64,000 nucleotides of DNA from Echinococcus granulosus (Eukaryota; Platyhelminthes; Cestoda; Cyclophyllidea; Taeniidae), in NCBI RefSeq assembly GCF_000524195.1, contig NW_020170387.1, positions 1,836,678 through 1,900,677 of the forward strand, written 5' to 3'. The first letter of the stretch is position 1; each line of letters starts with the position of its first letter. The notes beneath the pieces were generated by a model. It searched no databases. It was given only the letters and a program-made list of their open reading frames with translations, and was not told where the DNA came from. The position numbers and the translations under genes are program-made. Positions 42,901-55,000 of this stretch are shown here, one piece after another.

Positions 42901-45900
42901 TTCTTCTTCCGCACTTTTGACTGAATATAAAGTAATGCAATTTATTGACATTCATAATTATCCATGTACTGTATCTAAAAGACTAAGGTACATATGTGAG
43001 TTTTGAAGTCATTCGATCGGTTACTTTATATATTATCCAATTGTCACCCTTTAATGTTATCATCTTTGTGTGGTTACTTCACCCCCCCCCCCCATTGGCT
43101 AGCTCTCACCAAAGACGGTGGGCTCCGCATTTGTATCTATGCATATGCGGTACTACTTTGGCACATTTCAACATTCAAAGATCTTCAGTAAGTATACCAC
43201 ATCATTGCGAATTTACAGAGTGCAATTCGTTTTATATGGAATGCAACACGATGCTGAAATTTAAAGAAGTCTTAGGTTTCGATCTGCATAATTATTTTGA
43301 AAAGCCTGGAGATTTCCACCCTCTGAGAGTTATTATTGGGACTTGTAAATAATCCATGCATGAATATTGCCTACAATATATTCCTAAGTAGACACAACTC
43401 TCTAATTCTGTAAAATTGTTGTCTGGACTTTCTTTTTCAACTATGCTGTGGCGTAAACATTACTCGACCAATCAAGTTGACGCAACACTAAATTCTTTTT
43501 CACTCTTTTGGCATAACAACGACTCTTAGAATTACTCCATTTTGAAATATCTTAAGTCAAATTCTGACCAAACTGAAGCCAGCAACCTTACAGTTACATA
43601 TATCAAAAGTTTGCTGGGTAAATTAACGATCAACGTGTCTGTTATTTTCCGCTGAGACATTTTTGATAATTTGCTCTAAAGGTTAGGATTTCAGGTAAAG
43701 CGCATGCCACAGCTACCTGTGACGTCAGTGCTCATGGAAGCATCCCAAATTCGCCGCAACTACTTGGTAACGTAAACCAACTATCGGTGGTGAATTTTGA
43801 AAAAGTACCATATATTCACCATCCGATTAAAATTCACACTTTCACACAAACAAGTTTTTTCACAAGTCTCACGTCAAGCGTGTTCCTCAGGATAACTTTT
43901 GGATTGGTTGTTTTAAAACTAATATCTGTGAACCAATTATTAGCAGCATTAAAACCCAACATAATTCTCTCACTTAAGTGGTAATTTCTTATTACCTGGG
44001 CGAAGTTATGAGCTACCTTCAAAGCTACTGCTCCAACATGATAAATCAACCTCGACACACAAATACGTCTTCCTACTCCTATCCGGACTCGCCTGACATC
44101 CCACCACTACCAAACTTGGACCAACGAAAATGGTGGGTCCCAAATATACCTTTGTTTACATTACAAGTTTAAAGCACCTTAATTAATCAGTACTAAATGC
44201 CTTAAAATTTCACCACTCTAAGTCGCATATGACTAACGAAATTTAAATGTCCATCTTCTACTTTACCCCAATTCGGATTATGTAAAATTGACTCTGTGTA
44301 CTAAGGTGTATAAAGGGATTCATTAGCCTCTTAATTAATGTCAAAGCAGCAGTTTATCGGGTTTGAGAACTAAATTTTGCGTGGACAGAAAGCAAGCCAG
44401 TATGGTGTTTAACTTTAGAAACCCTGCTGTTCTAGGGCCTAATGAATCTCCCATTCACTGACGTAGAAGAGAGGTAGTATGCAACAACAAATTATCATTT
44501 AATAACAAATATCTTTCGAAGCAGCATAAAGTACCTGTCCCCTCTTTGACTTTAAAGTAACACTATTTAAGTATATTCCTGCTTTTTATTTTCTAAACGT
44601 TAAACTACTATAAATACGGAACACCGTTATTAAAGTGTGTATGCACACTACTATTATTATCTCTCATGAACAGTATATCGGATGGCGTTAAGGGCAATCA
44701 GACGACTACTAATTCGTCATGTGCAAGGCTACTCAAATCACACGGCACTATTTAAACAAGAGAATAGGGACTCCTCATTTTCAATCATGTCATTCGGTGT
44801 AGCCACGCAGAGGCGCCTTCGTGACAGGTGACAGGTTTTTAATAACTACAGCAACTCCTTTTTTGAACCGAGCCACAGTAACCAACCACTTTTTCACTCT
44901 TTTACACACAGAAGGATGCTCAGTTTGAGGAGATGAAAAAAGCAGGTGAATGCGCATAGGCGTCAAAACATTTTGTAGCACAGGTTATCATTCATCGACT
45001 GCCTATTACATTGCGCAATTCCGGCGAGAATCATGATGATTAGGAAAAGTAAACGGGTGGAGTAATTCATTTCCATTGTATTGTTTGCTACTTGCATAAG
45101 CGGCAAACTTCATGCGTTTCGACAGTCTACTTTGTGAACCCGTTGAAGCGAAAATGTCCTTTTTTGTCGCATTATGTGAATACATTTTTTGTTATACTAA
45201 TTGTATTCGCTTAGTTCATATTTGGTGCGCATCACTTATGTTGATGACAGTCGGATGAAATGTAATGGATCAGGCAGCGCATGGGAAATGAGCCAATCTT
45301 TCTACATTTTTCTTGCCTTTATCAAAATTCCCATTTCTGCATCTTTTTGTGGCCTTGTAATGCGTTAGTGATTTGGTGCTTACCTATAGTTGTTTCACAT
45401 AAGTATTTTCTAATATGGTAATTTTGTGAAATGTACTTATTAAATTAACGTTACCAAATCACAGTTTAGATATTTCTTCGAAGATTTCGTCGGTAGTTAT
45501 ATATGTGGCATCTTTCAGGTACTGCGATAGGGATTGGTTGCCACCGCCTGAAATCGGATTTAAATGGGATATCTTAAATTTCCCAAATGAAGAGCATGGA
45601 CGATTACCCTATCCAGAAGCAGATAAATTTGCCATGCAGCCTGACAATCCTTTATTTCCGAGTGGGAGAATGAATAGCTTGTCCGATTCCTCAACTACTC
45701 CGCTAACTGACTACAGTGATTGTGACAAATTTGGGAGTGATGTTGAAGATGGAGGAAACCCTTCGATTTCAACAGAAGCAAAGTGCCTTAACATGCCCTC
45801 AAAACCTTGTACGGTGGACGAGGATTCGCACTTTCTGCCCACATTTGATAGAAGTGAGAAGCAAACTAGAAGACGGGGCATCCGCTACCCCACCAGAGCC

Positions 45901-45966
45901 TTTGAAGAGGTAAAAGAAAGGCCTTGTGACCATTCTGGAGGCGACTATCGCGAATACAACGCATAA
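36928..45966 (+). CDS. Uncharacterised 751-residue protein with plakin-type SH3 domain (19-exon model)
   Basis: Exons: 36928-36999, 37517-37710, 38130-38202, 38442-38540, 38921-39085, 39162-39230, 39456-39535, 39619-39703, 39779-39971, 40513-40565, 40655-40764, 41049-41142, 41394-41471, 41513-41583, 42271-42358, 43103-43187, 43695-43766, 44006-44132 and 45519-45966. All phases agree and the model gives 751 residues. Residues 1-90 include a segment resembling a ubiquitin-like or Ras-binding fold (QLLFECT, LDHYTLHT). A helical stretch follows. Exons 5-7 (about residues 185-245) carry an SH3-like module (GQMYTVIDQKDPFVWK, then GQEIPSIFLEP) resembling the degenerate SH3 of plakins, again followed by helices. 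The C-terminal 150 residues (last exon) are rich in Ser, Pro, Asp and Glu and look disordered. Function unknown; a cytoskeletal or scaffolding role is inference from the SH3 alone. Exon 3's acceptor, exon 9's start (39751 is the alternative) and the donor at 41583 are least certain. Confidence 0.7.
43082..43093 (+). repeat. Poly-C tract in front of an exon
   Basis: A run of about 12 C starts here and ends ten bases before the AG that opens exon 43103-43187 of the SH3 gene. It forms the polypyrimidine tract of that acceptor. Homopolymer runs of this kind are prone to length variation and to sequencing error. Confidence 0.75.
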
Positions 45967-46856
45967 CACACTCTATCAACATCTGAATCTTCCTCCAATC
46001 TACTCTTCTCACCATTCAAGCACGATTTATTTAATATCGTCCAAAACTACTTTTGCCTTCAAATGATACACATTTGGTAACAGATCTAACTTTTCCGTCG
46101 TTCTTCGGTACTATCTAGGCTATCAGACCTCTAGACTAAGAAAACTGGGTTGAGGAAGACATCACATATTATGATAGAGCAGGTTTTTACAAATGACCGA
46201 AGTTCTGGAGGTGGATTCGAGCCTGGAGTTTAGCTCATGACTGATGATGCAATCCCAATCAAGAAACTGACCAAGGCCACAACTCAAACTGTCTACTTGC
46301 CACTTAGATGGTGCATTTAGGTCAACACACACACAGATAGCTAGAACTCCAATTAAGGGATTAAATTTTCAAGGATCGGATTCCGTACCAATCTTGCTAA
46401 GATACAGATTTTAAGGGCTGTGTAAATATAACGAGTAATTTTGCCAATGAGCGCTTTAAGGAAACAGGTTTAAACGCCACAATGAAATATTTGCTGAAAT
46501 TCAAATCAAATTGGGATTACGCAAGCGGCAAGTATTTTGAGTAAGTTAAACATATGTGTGGCTAATTCAAAAGAATCAGTTAGTTTATATTTAACGGCAA
46601 AATTGATTTAAAACATGGTAAATTTGTGGTGCCTCACCTTTCTTCATTCGCATTTATGAGATTTCTGTGAGCATTACAACCTTCTGTGGCAATGCAAAAC
46701 AATTACTACTCTGGACTATGAGATAAATCTCCTCTTTTATCTCATTTATTTCGAATGACAATTTAGGTTAATTCTCCTGTTTACCACTAATCTATAAAAT
46801 TGCGTTAAAATCGAGGTGCCATATTATGATTGGATATTTCCACCAAGTTCTCACAG

Positions 46857-47463
46857 CTTAATCCGTTATCCCACTGGAATTATGGTATGTACTTCCTACC
46901 ACTTTTAGTTCGTAATTTCAGGGTGGCGACTTCTACTTCTCAAAAATTAAAACCTTCGATCAAGATGAGCTTATCAACTCTATGTCTAGTCGCAAAAAGG
47001 AAAGGAGAGAAGAACGTCGTACGAAAAGGCTGGCAAATCTAGGCATATTTGTTGGAAAGTCTTCTTTGAAGTTGCTGAAGAAGGCGCAGCATTTTGACGA
47101 ATACGCGTCAAATTTGGAGTTAGAAAATCAAGAAAAAGCTGTGGAGTTGAAACAGCGCAGGGCTTGGCAGTTGGCTCATTTAAAAGCTCAAGGTGCTTGC
47201 CAATTTTAAGACAAACCTTCATAGGTGTCAAAGTAAAAACTGATTTGTCAAAGATACAAAGATCGGCCCGTAGGGCTAGAAAACTGAAGCAGAAGAGTTC
47301 AAGCAGGTGGCAGGAACGCAGTAGAAAGGTTCAAGAGGAACGTGCCATGAAGCAGAGGAAACGGCAACGGAATCTACAGCGGCGGCGTGATGCTAAGCTC
47401 GCGAAGAAGTATAAAAGGTTGGTTAAAAAGGGTCACATTCTACCGCAACTACCGAAGGAGTAA
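46857..47463 (+). CDS. SURF6: SURF6 / Rrp14-like nucleolar ribosome-biogenesis protein (C-terminal part; 5' exons uncertain)
   Basis: SURF6 proteins are basic nucleolar RNA-binding factors in pre-rRNA processing and ribosomal subunit assembly. Supported exons: 46922-47192 and 47225-47463, with a probable 28-nt exon 46857-46884 upstream in matching phase. The translation contains a FSKIKTF segment, a helical Lys/Glu-rich stretch, and the family signature AQGVKVKTD followed by a strongly basic tail (SRWQERSRKVQEERAMKQR, KKGHILPQLPKE). This matches the SURF6 C-terminal domain in order and ends at the expected KKGRILPQ-like motif. The separating introns are only 37 nt and 32 nt. The N-terminal helix of the family may be encoded near 46468-46540, where FKRHNEIFAEIQIKLGLRK can be read, but I could not join it cleanly. 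The stop codon overlaps an AATAAA at 47462. Confidence 0.83.
47193..47224 (+). other. 32-nt intron in SURF6
   Basis: GTGCTTGCC...CCTTCATAG, 32 nt in all. Splicing it joins LKAQ to GVKVKTD, restoring the SURF6 signature; reading through shifts the frame to a stop within a few codons. The conserved protein on both sides is the evidence. Confidence 0.85.
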
Positions 47464-48011
47464 TAAAATCTCCTTTAGCATACCCTTTGTAAATATTATT
47501 CATGGTATACTTTATTGCCATCCTTAACTTGTTCGTTTTCTCGCCATTGTAAGGCTGTAATAAGCTGTTATGCATTTATGTAGTTTGACCCACATGGCTA
47601 CAGTATTTGCTCCTAAATTATTTATTTGGGATTTGGCTATCACTTCTTGCGGGTATTGCCTTCAAATAATTAAATTGTATCTGTTTATAGTTCCATTCGA
47701 CATCTTTCTCATTGTAAACACGAATTTCCCTAGAAGGCACTTTAACCGGGTTCCCCCTTTTTGACTTTGGGAGTCGCGCCGTTTTATTTCATTTCAAGCT
47801 CCATTTGAACACATTGCATTACTAAGGGTCAGTCTTAACTTATGTTACTTGTGAGCGGAATTCGTCACTTAATGTTTAGCGTCTCTAACCTGTGGGTCCC
47901 CATGCATTAGGCTTCCCTTTCTCTATTTGTAAGAGTAGTTGGAAGCGTAATAATTGGCTAGTACCACATGTATTAATTTCGGTTAAAACGTGTATCAGAA
48001 ACAATCCACAG

Positions 48012-48233
48012 GAGTTTTCGTTGTCAATGCAATTTCAAACTTCCTGCAAACGGATAAAATATGCGTTTAAGCTTAATGTGTCAGTTGTGCCAATTAGCCT
48101 GTCAGAAGTAAACAAAGCGAAATGTGAGTCTGGACAGTACCCGACTTCAGCAAATCTGAGGGGAGTGCCTAACGACTTTAATTTAGCTATAGTTTTGTTA
48201 GCTTGTGCAGTGGTCCTTTTTATGAGTGGTTAA
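48012..48233 (+). CDS. Possible 3'-terminal exon of a GPI-anchored or tail-anchored protein
   Basis: A 73-codon open segment follows an acceptor (CAATCCACAG) and ends at a TAA. It includes two cysteines and an N-glycosylation sequon (NVS), and finishes with a hydrophobic stretch (FNLAIVLLACAVVLFMSG) with no charged tail. That layout fits a GPI-attachment signal or a C-terminal membrane anchor. The same frame stays open upstream to 47892, but no initiating ATG is seen, so the 5' exons are unknown. It lies between the convergent SURF6 and PBX genes, so it could also be chance. Confidence 0.33.
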   Translation, partial: EFSLSMQFQTSCKRIKYAFKLNVSVVPISLSEVNKAKCESGQYPTSANLRGVPNDFNLAIVLLACAVVLFMSG

Positions 48234-49048
48234 AGACAATCGCTATCCAGCTTTTGATTTGATGTTTTATCTATATGGGGAGGCCTGATTGGCCCAGCAT
48301 TGGCGCAGTCTTCTTGAGATACTTTAACTTACACGTAAGAAGTTCAGCAACGGCCCCAAAATCAAGTGAAGAGCCGCAGTTCCCTACCAATCTGCATTAT
48401 TTTAGTCAGGTGCCAGAATATTGACTAGAAATCTCACCGAACTAATGAGACCCTTGTGAGCAGATATAGTTGATGCGATTTAACCGGGAAATGGTCGTTT
48501 TCCCCTTCCTTGTTGGGGCGACTTAGCAATGAAAGTTTCTTAACAACACATGCTAAGCGTGCGGACCACTGCGGCTCATGTTGCCAAAGTCATGGGATCT
48601 ACACACCTCCATTTTACTCTGGTAGTTTGTCTCCTCGTCGCGGCCGTGCAATTTACGCGGTGAGGGAAGCGCCACGTACTTCTCCACTGACTACGTCGTA
48701 CATGTTTACTCGCTTTAAACGGCAGTAAAATCAACCGAATCCAGAGGGAGAAATCCAGCTCAATAGTAGTTGTACAATAAGAGCAAGATGATGATGAAAC
48801 GCCACGGTACAATGTACGTATATTTGCAAAGTGGTCTATAGGACAAGCAAAATGCGGGTAGCAACGTTAAGATGTCGAAAAATTGATAAAAGGTGGTAAG
48901 ATTGGGGACACCTGTTACGATGGCATTGATTAAGAGGACGATGCTAATAACGGAAGAGGCGGCTACGTGACGGGAAACAGTAGTCGTTTCAGAGGCTCAT
49001 CGTCGCTACCATGGGTGCAAGAACAGAGTAAAACTGGTGAAAGAAGGT

Positions 49049-52000
49049 TCACATCTTGCTGCGTTTACGCTCTGGCTCGTCGGCCATCCATCCGCCGGTG
49101 TCTCGGTGCTCCGACGCCGCCGACTGGCTCTGTAACTGCTGCTGCTGCTCCTCGTAGTCGTACATGACTGGTGCGTGTGGGTACGAGGATGTCACGTGCT
49201 AGGGCATTAAACAACAAATATCAGCTCTCGTAGTGCTAGAATATACGAGTACCATGCACTCCACGGTCACTGTCAATCTACCGCTTGCTAAACCCTGACT
49301 AGATACCCTGCAATTAACTCTAAATTGAGGTACTTATTTTATGTACTCTCCCAGGGTTCAGGGTTACACCTCTATGAAGAGAATTGCTTGAAAAAGTAGC
49401 CCAGTTTATGTTCACATCTAATGCCACTTGTCATCCGAAAGAAAAGTTGGCCGAACATCGGAGAGACTACCCCAAAGATCCAAGCTTGGGAGAACCGAAA
49501 CAAACTCATCGGATCATAAGCACGGGATATTTAGCACATTGCTCGAATACAGTGACTTCACTTCGAAGAACAATGGAGACAGTAGCGATTTTTAAATATG
49601 GGGCAGATGTAAGTCATTTTACATATGCAGTTGTAGTTTTAAGGTCATTTTTCAAGCAAATACGCCAAAATTTAGAGACTGAGTAAAGCTTATAGAAGAT
49701 AAACTTCAATCACTGCATGATTGGGGCCTGATCAAAAACAGAATGAGTGACAGCTTGGAAACTCAATAAATGGGATAAATAACACTATGGAGAGGGACCT
49801 ACATCATCGGGCATGGCGTGGGGGTGAGGCGGCAGTCTACCTGTGCCTTCGGAGACAGCGGCAGCAGCCGTCATCGCTGCGTGCATATTGGCCTCCTCCT
49901 TGGCCTTGACAATATTCTTCTTGTACCGGATCCGCTTGTTGCCGAACCAATTGGAAACCTGAAGCATGTCAGCAGAAATGGCAGTGTCATCTACTCAACC
50001 AACCGGCCGTGTGGTACTATCCGCTTGTTTGACAAAACAAGTTTGTTACCAATAATCACATGGGAATCGTGGGATCCTAGTATCATCAGCTCGACTGTGG
50101 CGAGTCATTTCTTGACACGACACGTTTGATAGCTTGAAGAGATATAGCTCAATCACTAATGGGCTTGATGGCGAGGGGACATGAGATTCCTTTATGATGT
50201 TGACCTCATATTTTGAAAACGTCAATAAACACCCCTGAAATGTATTTACAACGGGGACCAAGCTTTGTCGACTTCACAACAAGAACAGTTGAAAGAATAA
50301 AGTCATAAACGAATGAAGATGCGTCATACGGAGGAACCTCATGTGAAACAGAAATTCAAATTAGACCGACTTCCTAGCCCTACCAAACCCAGGCTCATTG
50401 CTAAGAAAGTGACAGTAGGCGGAAGAAGCGTTCACTAAAATCGGATTTACGATATGAATGCCGATTGCCTTGCAGGGCCCTACTCCGAGCGATCTGCCAA
50501 CCGGTGACATCCTACCTAACAGCCAAAACACTCGCTACCGATGAATTAAATACAAAATAACGAATTAACATCATCGAATGGTGATATCGGTTTTGACTAG
50601 CTCATGCTGTTGTGACTACCAGGTCAATTGTGCAGGGCCCCGACCACGTCATTTATGACGGCCTTTGCATGGACGCATTGGGAGCCGTCCCTTGGCCATA
50701 GCTGACTTCCATCACCTCAGCTATCGGTTTCAGCTGCCAAAAGGGATACCCAATGTGAGAACGCTAAAATGGGGTGATTTTTACGGGTTCCAATTTATAA
50801 ATTAGAGAGCGTTGCATCAGAGTTGCGCATAGGGAAGAACGCATATAAGAATTGCCAGATTGCATTGAGCTGAAGGCATGTAAAAAAACAAGTCGTGTCC
50901 AAAGTTAGATTCGGTGAATACATTGCTTAACCTAATCAAGATGTGAACAATTGGGGCAAACGCATACTTGTAGAGTACATCATATTCTTGATCAGAAATG
51001 CCCTTAACGTGAGTTGTACAATTAGGAAAGCGTTTGTAAATTATAAAACTTGAAAAAAATGCAGGTGCTATGCTTGCACGTAAATGCGAGCGCGTATTTC
51101 GGTTAGCGGCGACTGCAATAGGTCTCGCGCAGTTTCCTAAATGCCAATAATCATAATCGTGTTTGGTAATCTGTTGCCCCCATGACAGGCACTTGTGGGG
51201 GGAACAGAGGAAGAAAGGGGTAGAGGCACAGATTCACAAGTCGCTTGACGCTACTTGTTTTGTTTGTTTAAATTTCAAATGCAAACATTGTAAATGTGTA
51301 AAGGTCGCAACCTACCGGAGTCAAAATAGTGGGAGAGTAATTCTCTCCGCGTGGCTATTGTAAGAAATGCAATAAGCGTAAGTTTAATGGCTCAAGTGAC
51401 GTGATTGGATGCACATAAAATTACTGTAGTCACATTCGGGTAGCGGCCTAAACAAAACGCTTAGAAAATCTATTTGATAGATTGGAGTGCACACCACGCT
51501 ACAAACTTGAACTGATGGCAGAAACACAGGAATTTAGATGGTCAAGAGGAACATGGACAAACATTCGAACAGATCCGCGATGTTAAGATAGCCTGTGATG
51601 GGGACTACTTTATGGAACTGAGAGACAGTAGGACGGTCATAGAAAGGTTAAAACAGCCAAAATCCTTTTACCAAGTTAGGAAACTGATACAATGAAAGAA
51701 GACCACTTGAAGCAGAAGTGCGCATGAAAGGATAATGGTTTTACGCCTAGACCAACATAAACAAACTACAGAAAGTGTAGTAAAAATGAACTACCTGAGA
51801 AACGGTGATGCCACATTTCTTGGCAAGTTCCTCCTTGGCCTCCTCTGAGGGATAGGGGTTAGCCAAGTGAGAGTAGAAATACTCATTAAGTACTTCAGTG
51901 GCCTCCTTGCTGAAATTCCGACGTTTACGTCTGAAAAGAAAAACAAGACCAAAACGTCATCCTTAAACCATCAACTCTTTCATATGTGTGTGGGTACGCC

Positions 52001-55000
52001 TTTCACCCGTGTCATTGAACACTCGATGCAATGCGTAAAATCTTTTTTTCCAGATGTACGTATGCCACATCATGCCGTTAGAAAGCAAAAGGTTTGAATA
52101 AAACGTAGCTGCTAAACGAGAAGGTAAGTTTGAAGCTTTTTGCTATTGTAAAGGAAAGATACTAGGGGGACTTTTGAATAAAATAACGTGCGAATTCAAA
52201 ATAGAAGGGGAAGTAAAAATTGTTGAAATCAAAACGATTATAAGGCAACCGATTATGACAAGAACCTTCTGGGCTAGAAAGGGCTGTTTATTTGCCCTGA
52301 AAAGAGGAAAGGGAACTCACTAGGGTATAAACAAGTGAAGGGAAAAGCAATTTCCATAATATACTTCAGATTAAGCCGCAGTAAAATATGGTATTTACAA
52401 CTGACTTAACAGCATGAAAAATGGTTGTCCAGAAAAAAAATACGCGTACATGTTTGCTTCAATTCTTCGCTCGAAATGGAAGGAAATGCTTCAATGAAAA
52501 GCGTGATTTCCGTGTGGAAAATGAAGAAAAAAAGGAGCAGTAAAAGTGTGATGCAATATGCATGCAAACGTAAACTTCAAATTGCAAAAGAAGATGTACA
52601 TGAGATTATGTGACAAGAAAACAACGATAAATCGAGTATTTATGCAAGTGAGAATGAAAAAATAACTTCAAAATACTTCAATGTATTCTGGCAAGCAAAA
52701 TGCCAGGGATAAAGTAAATTAAATAACTCAGACCTCTATCTACACCTCAGCTGTTCCAGAAAAAGCGCTGACGCACTTCTAAGCAGTCAACATAAATAGG
52801 TGATGGAAATGCAAATGTTCAGCCCTCCGACGAAAATAACGCTAACTTCAAATGTGTAAAAAGTTAAACTGGAAACATGGGATTGGTTTCTAAAGTGGAA
52901 ATCGTGGTTCCAACCTAGAAAATAGTCACACAAAAAAGGGTGTGAATTCAAAAGCATTTCGATGACAATCTCAAACAAGATTAGTTTCAACAGTCTGTGT
53001 TCGAACAACAAGTAAGGGAGGTTTGGGAAGCACGACTAATTAGTCGTCATTCCATGGTATTCAATAATTTAGAGATATTTTAGATAGCGAAACTCAATGT
53101 TCTAAAAAAAGGCTACTTTTAAATTAACGAAATCTTACTTCGACAAAAGCTATCCAAAGTTCTGTAAGCTCCTCAATTAGCCGCTAGCCCAACACATGTG
53201 AACATATTTCTTCACCGGAACAAAAGTATTTGACAACTCTTAAAGATTTCCTTTACCTTTCACCCTCATTCACGAAAAGGGACTATGGGTTTGGCTTCAA
53301 ACCACGTCATTTTCGGAACAAGTCATACTTTAATAGAAGAAAAATCGAGGGAGCGGAAGGGAATTTCATGCTATTTTCCCTATCAGAAAGTCCAATTGCA
53401 TTTGGATTCAACAGCGAAAAAAGAGACTTATAATCAAATGACTGAGGGACAAGATGAAAATTCACGTTAACGCTAGTTAGATGATATCGTTGTTTGTTAC
53501 AAACCAGGTTCCAGGAAAATTCCGCAGAATTAAAAAGAAGTGAACGAAAAAATCAGGATCAAGTTGCATAGTAAATTAAAGCATTTTGATTTTGAGTATT
53601 TTTATGAAAAAAACTGCAGAGCAATGAAATTTTTGATTAAGATTCATTCGAAGCACCTGCTTACTAAACGCCCTAATGATGGAAAGTCGCTTACGCGACT
53701 ACCACGACCACACTAAAAGTAGGCGAGACAAGAGATACTGGAGGAGGGATTTTCTCGTTCCCATCAAAGCGTTGAACAAAAATTTGGGTTTACCACGTTT
53801 GTCAGTAGAATCGGAACGTAACTCCTCAAACGTGTTGAATTTAAACTGGAACCTGTAAAAATGGGGTCCCAAGGCAGAGGGCACTTGCACAGGTCATTTT
53901 AGGGTTGTGAGTTAATCAAATTAGCCTGATACCATACCCCAGGAAAGCACCATAAAATTAGCCACGACAGTTATAAGATGATGAGTATGTAACTGAACTC
54001 GAAATCTACAACCCAAAGTGACGTGGTGAATATAGGGTGGGAGTCGGCATGTCACACAACTGACCAGCGTCGAGTTAATAGCACAGCTGCGATGGCATCC
54101 TTGGTATTACTCATTAGTCATTTATGCAATTAACGCTTTATCCATGCCAAAATGTTGAATTATCCTGAACTTCACTCTTAAAATAGGTGGTGGCTTCAGA
54201 TCACAAACAGCATAAGTAGAGTGGATGGAAGAGGGGACAAACCGATCGGGTTTTCGGAGCATTAAAACGTAAAATCAGAAACAAATGATTCCTTTTCAGA
54301 ACTTAAGCGCAGTATGTTGCTCAGGAGATGGGACTGTATCATCACAATTCCTACTTAGTGAAAGATTCGATTTCACACTTTACTGAGACTGGAAGTCGAC
54401 TTATCATTTAAAAAAAGATGAAAATTGGTTGTAAGTAGGTATTTTAATGAACACCGGTAAAGATAAACATACTGTCAGGAAGCAGCATAAACCAGAGAGG
54501 CTTAGATAAAAACGATGGAGACTCATGTCGAATTAGAAAGCCAGTACTCAAAGAAGAACCTTTGCCTCACGTTTTCTAGCTTGTCATTGTGTCAGTTACC
54601 TTCCAAAGATACAATTCAAATGCACGGCGTATTAATTAGTTTATGCAACTTCGTGTGAGTGAGGCACATGCATTGGCGAAGATGACACATGCAAACGATA
54701 CTATGGTCGAAAAAATTAACATTCAAACCTATCTGGTGTGCCTGCCACTAGATCATTTGTATGTGCATGAATGATAAGAGCTGTAGTGTTATTAAACTTT
54801 GTGCGCGATATTTTTATGATCAACCCGTCCATAGTGCCATGACCTGCATTGGTTCCTTCTGCATCTCCAAAAGTGGCTCTAGTGCTGCACATTCACCGAC
54901 TCACCTGGCATCGAGGAAGCGGGAGCGAAGAATCATGACAGCTTCACAAATACTCTGCTTTAACTGGGTTTCAATAGCACGGAATTTCCGACGAATGATA

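Noticed and set aside
45716..45913. Second open frame inside the last SH3-gene exon
   Set aside because: Shadow of the main frame, which is supported by phase and acceptor position.
46980..47231. Minus-strand 81-codon frame opposite SURF6
   Set aside because: Antisense shadow of the conserved SURF6 coding sequence.
49384..49686. 100-codon plus-strand open frame inside the PBX gene
   Set aside because: It begins with TTG, has no splice or domain support and lies in a PBX intron on the opposite strand; chance is the simplest reading.
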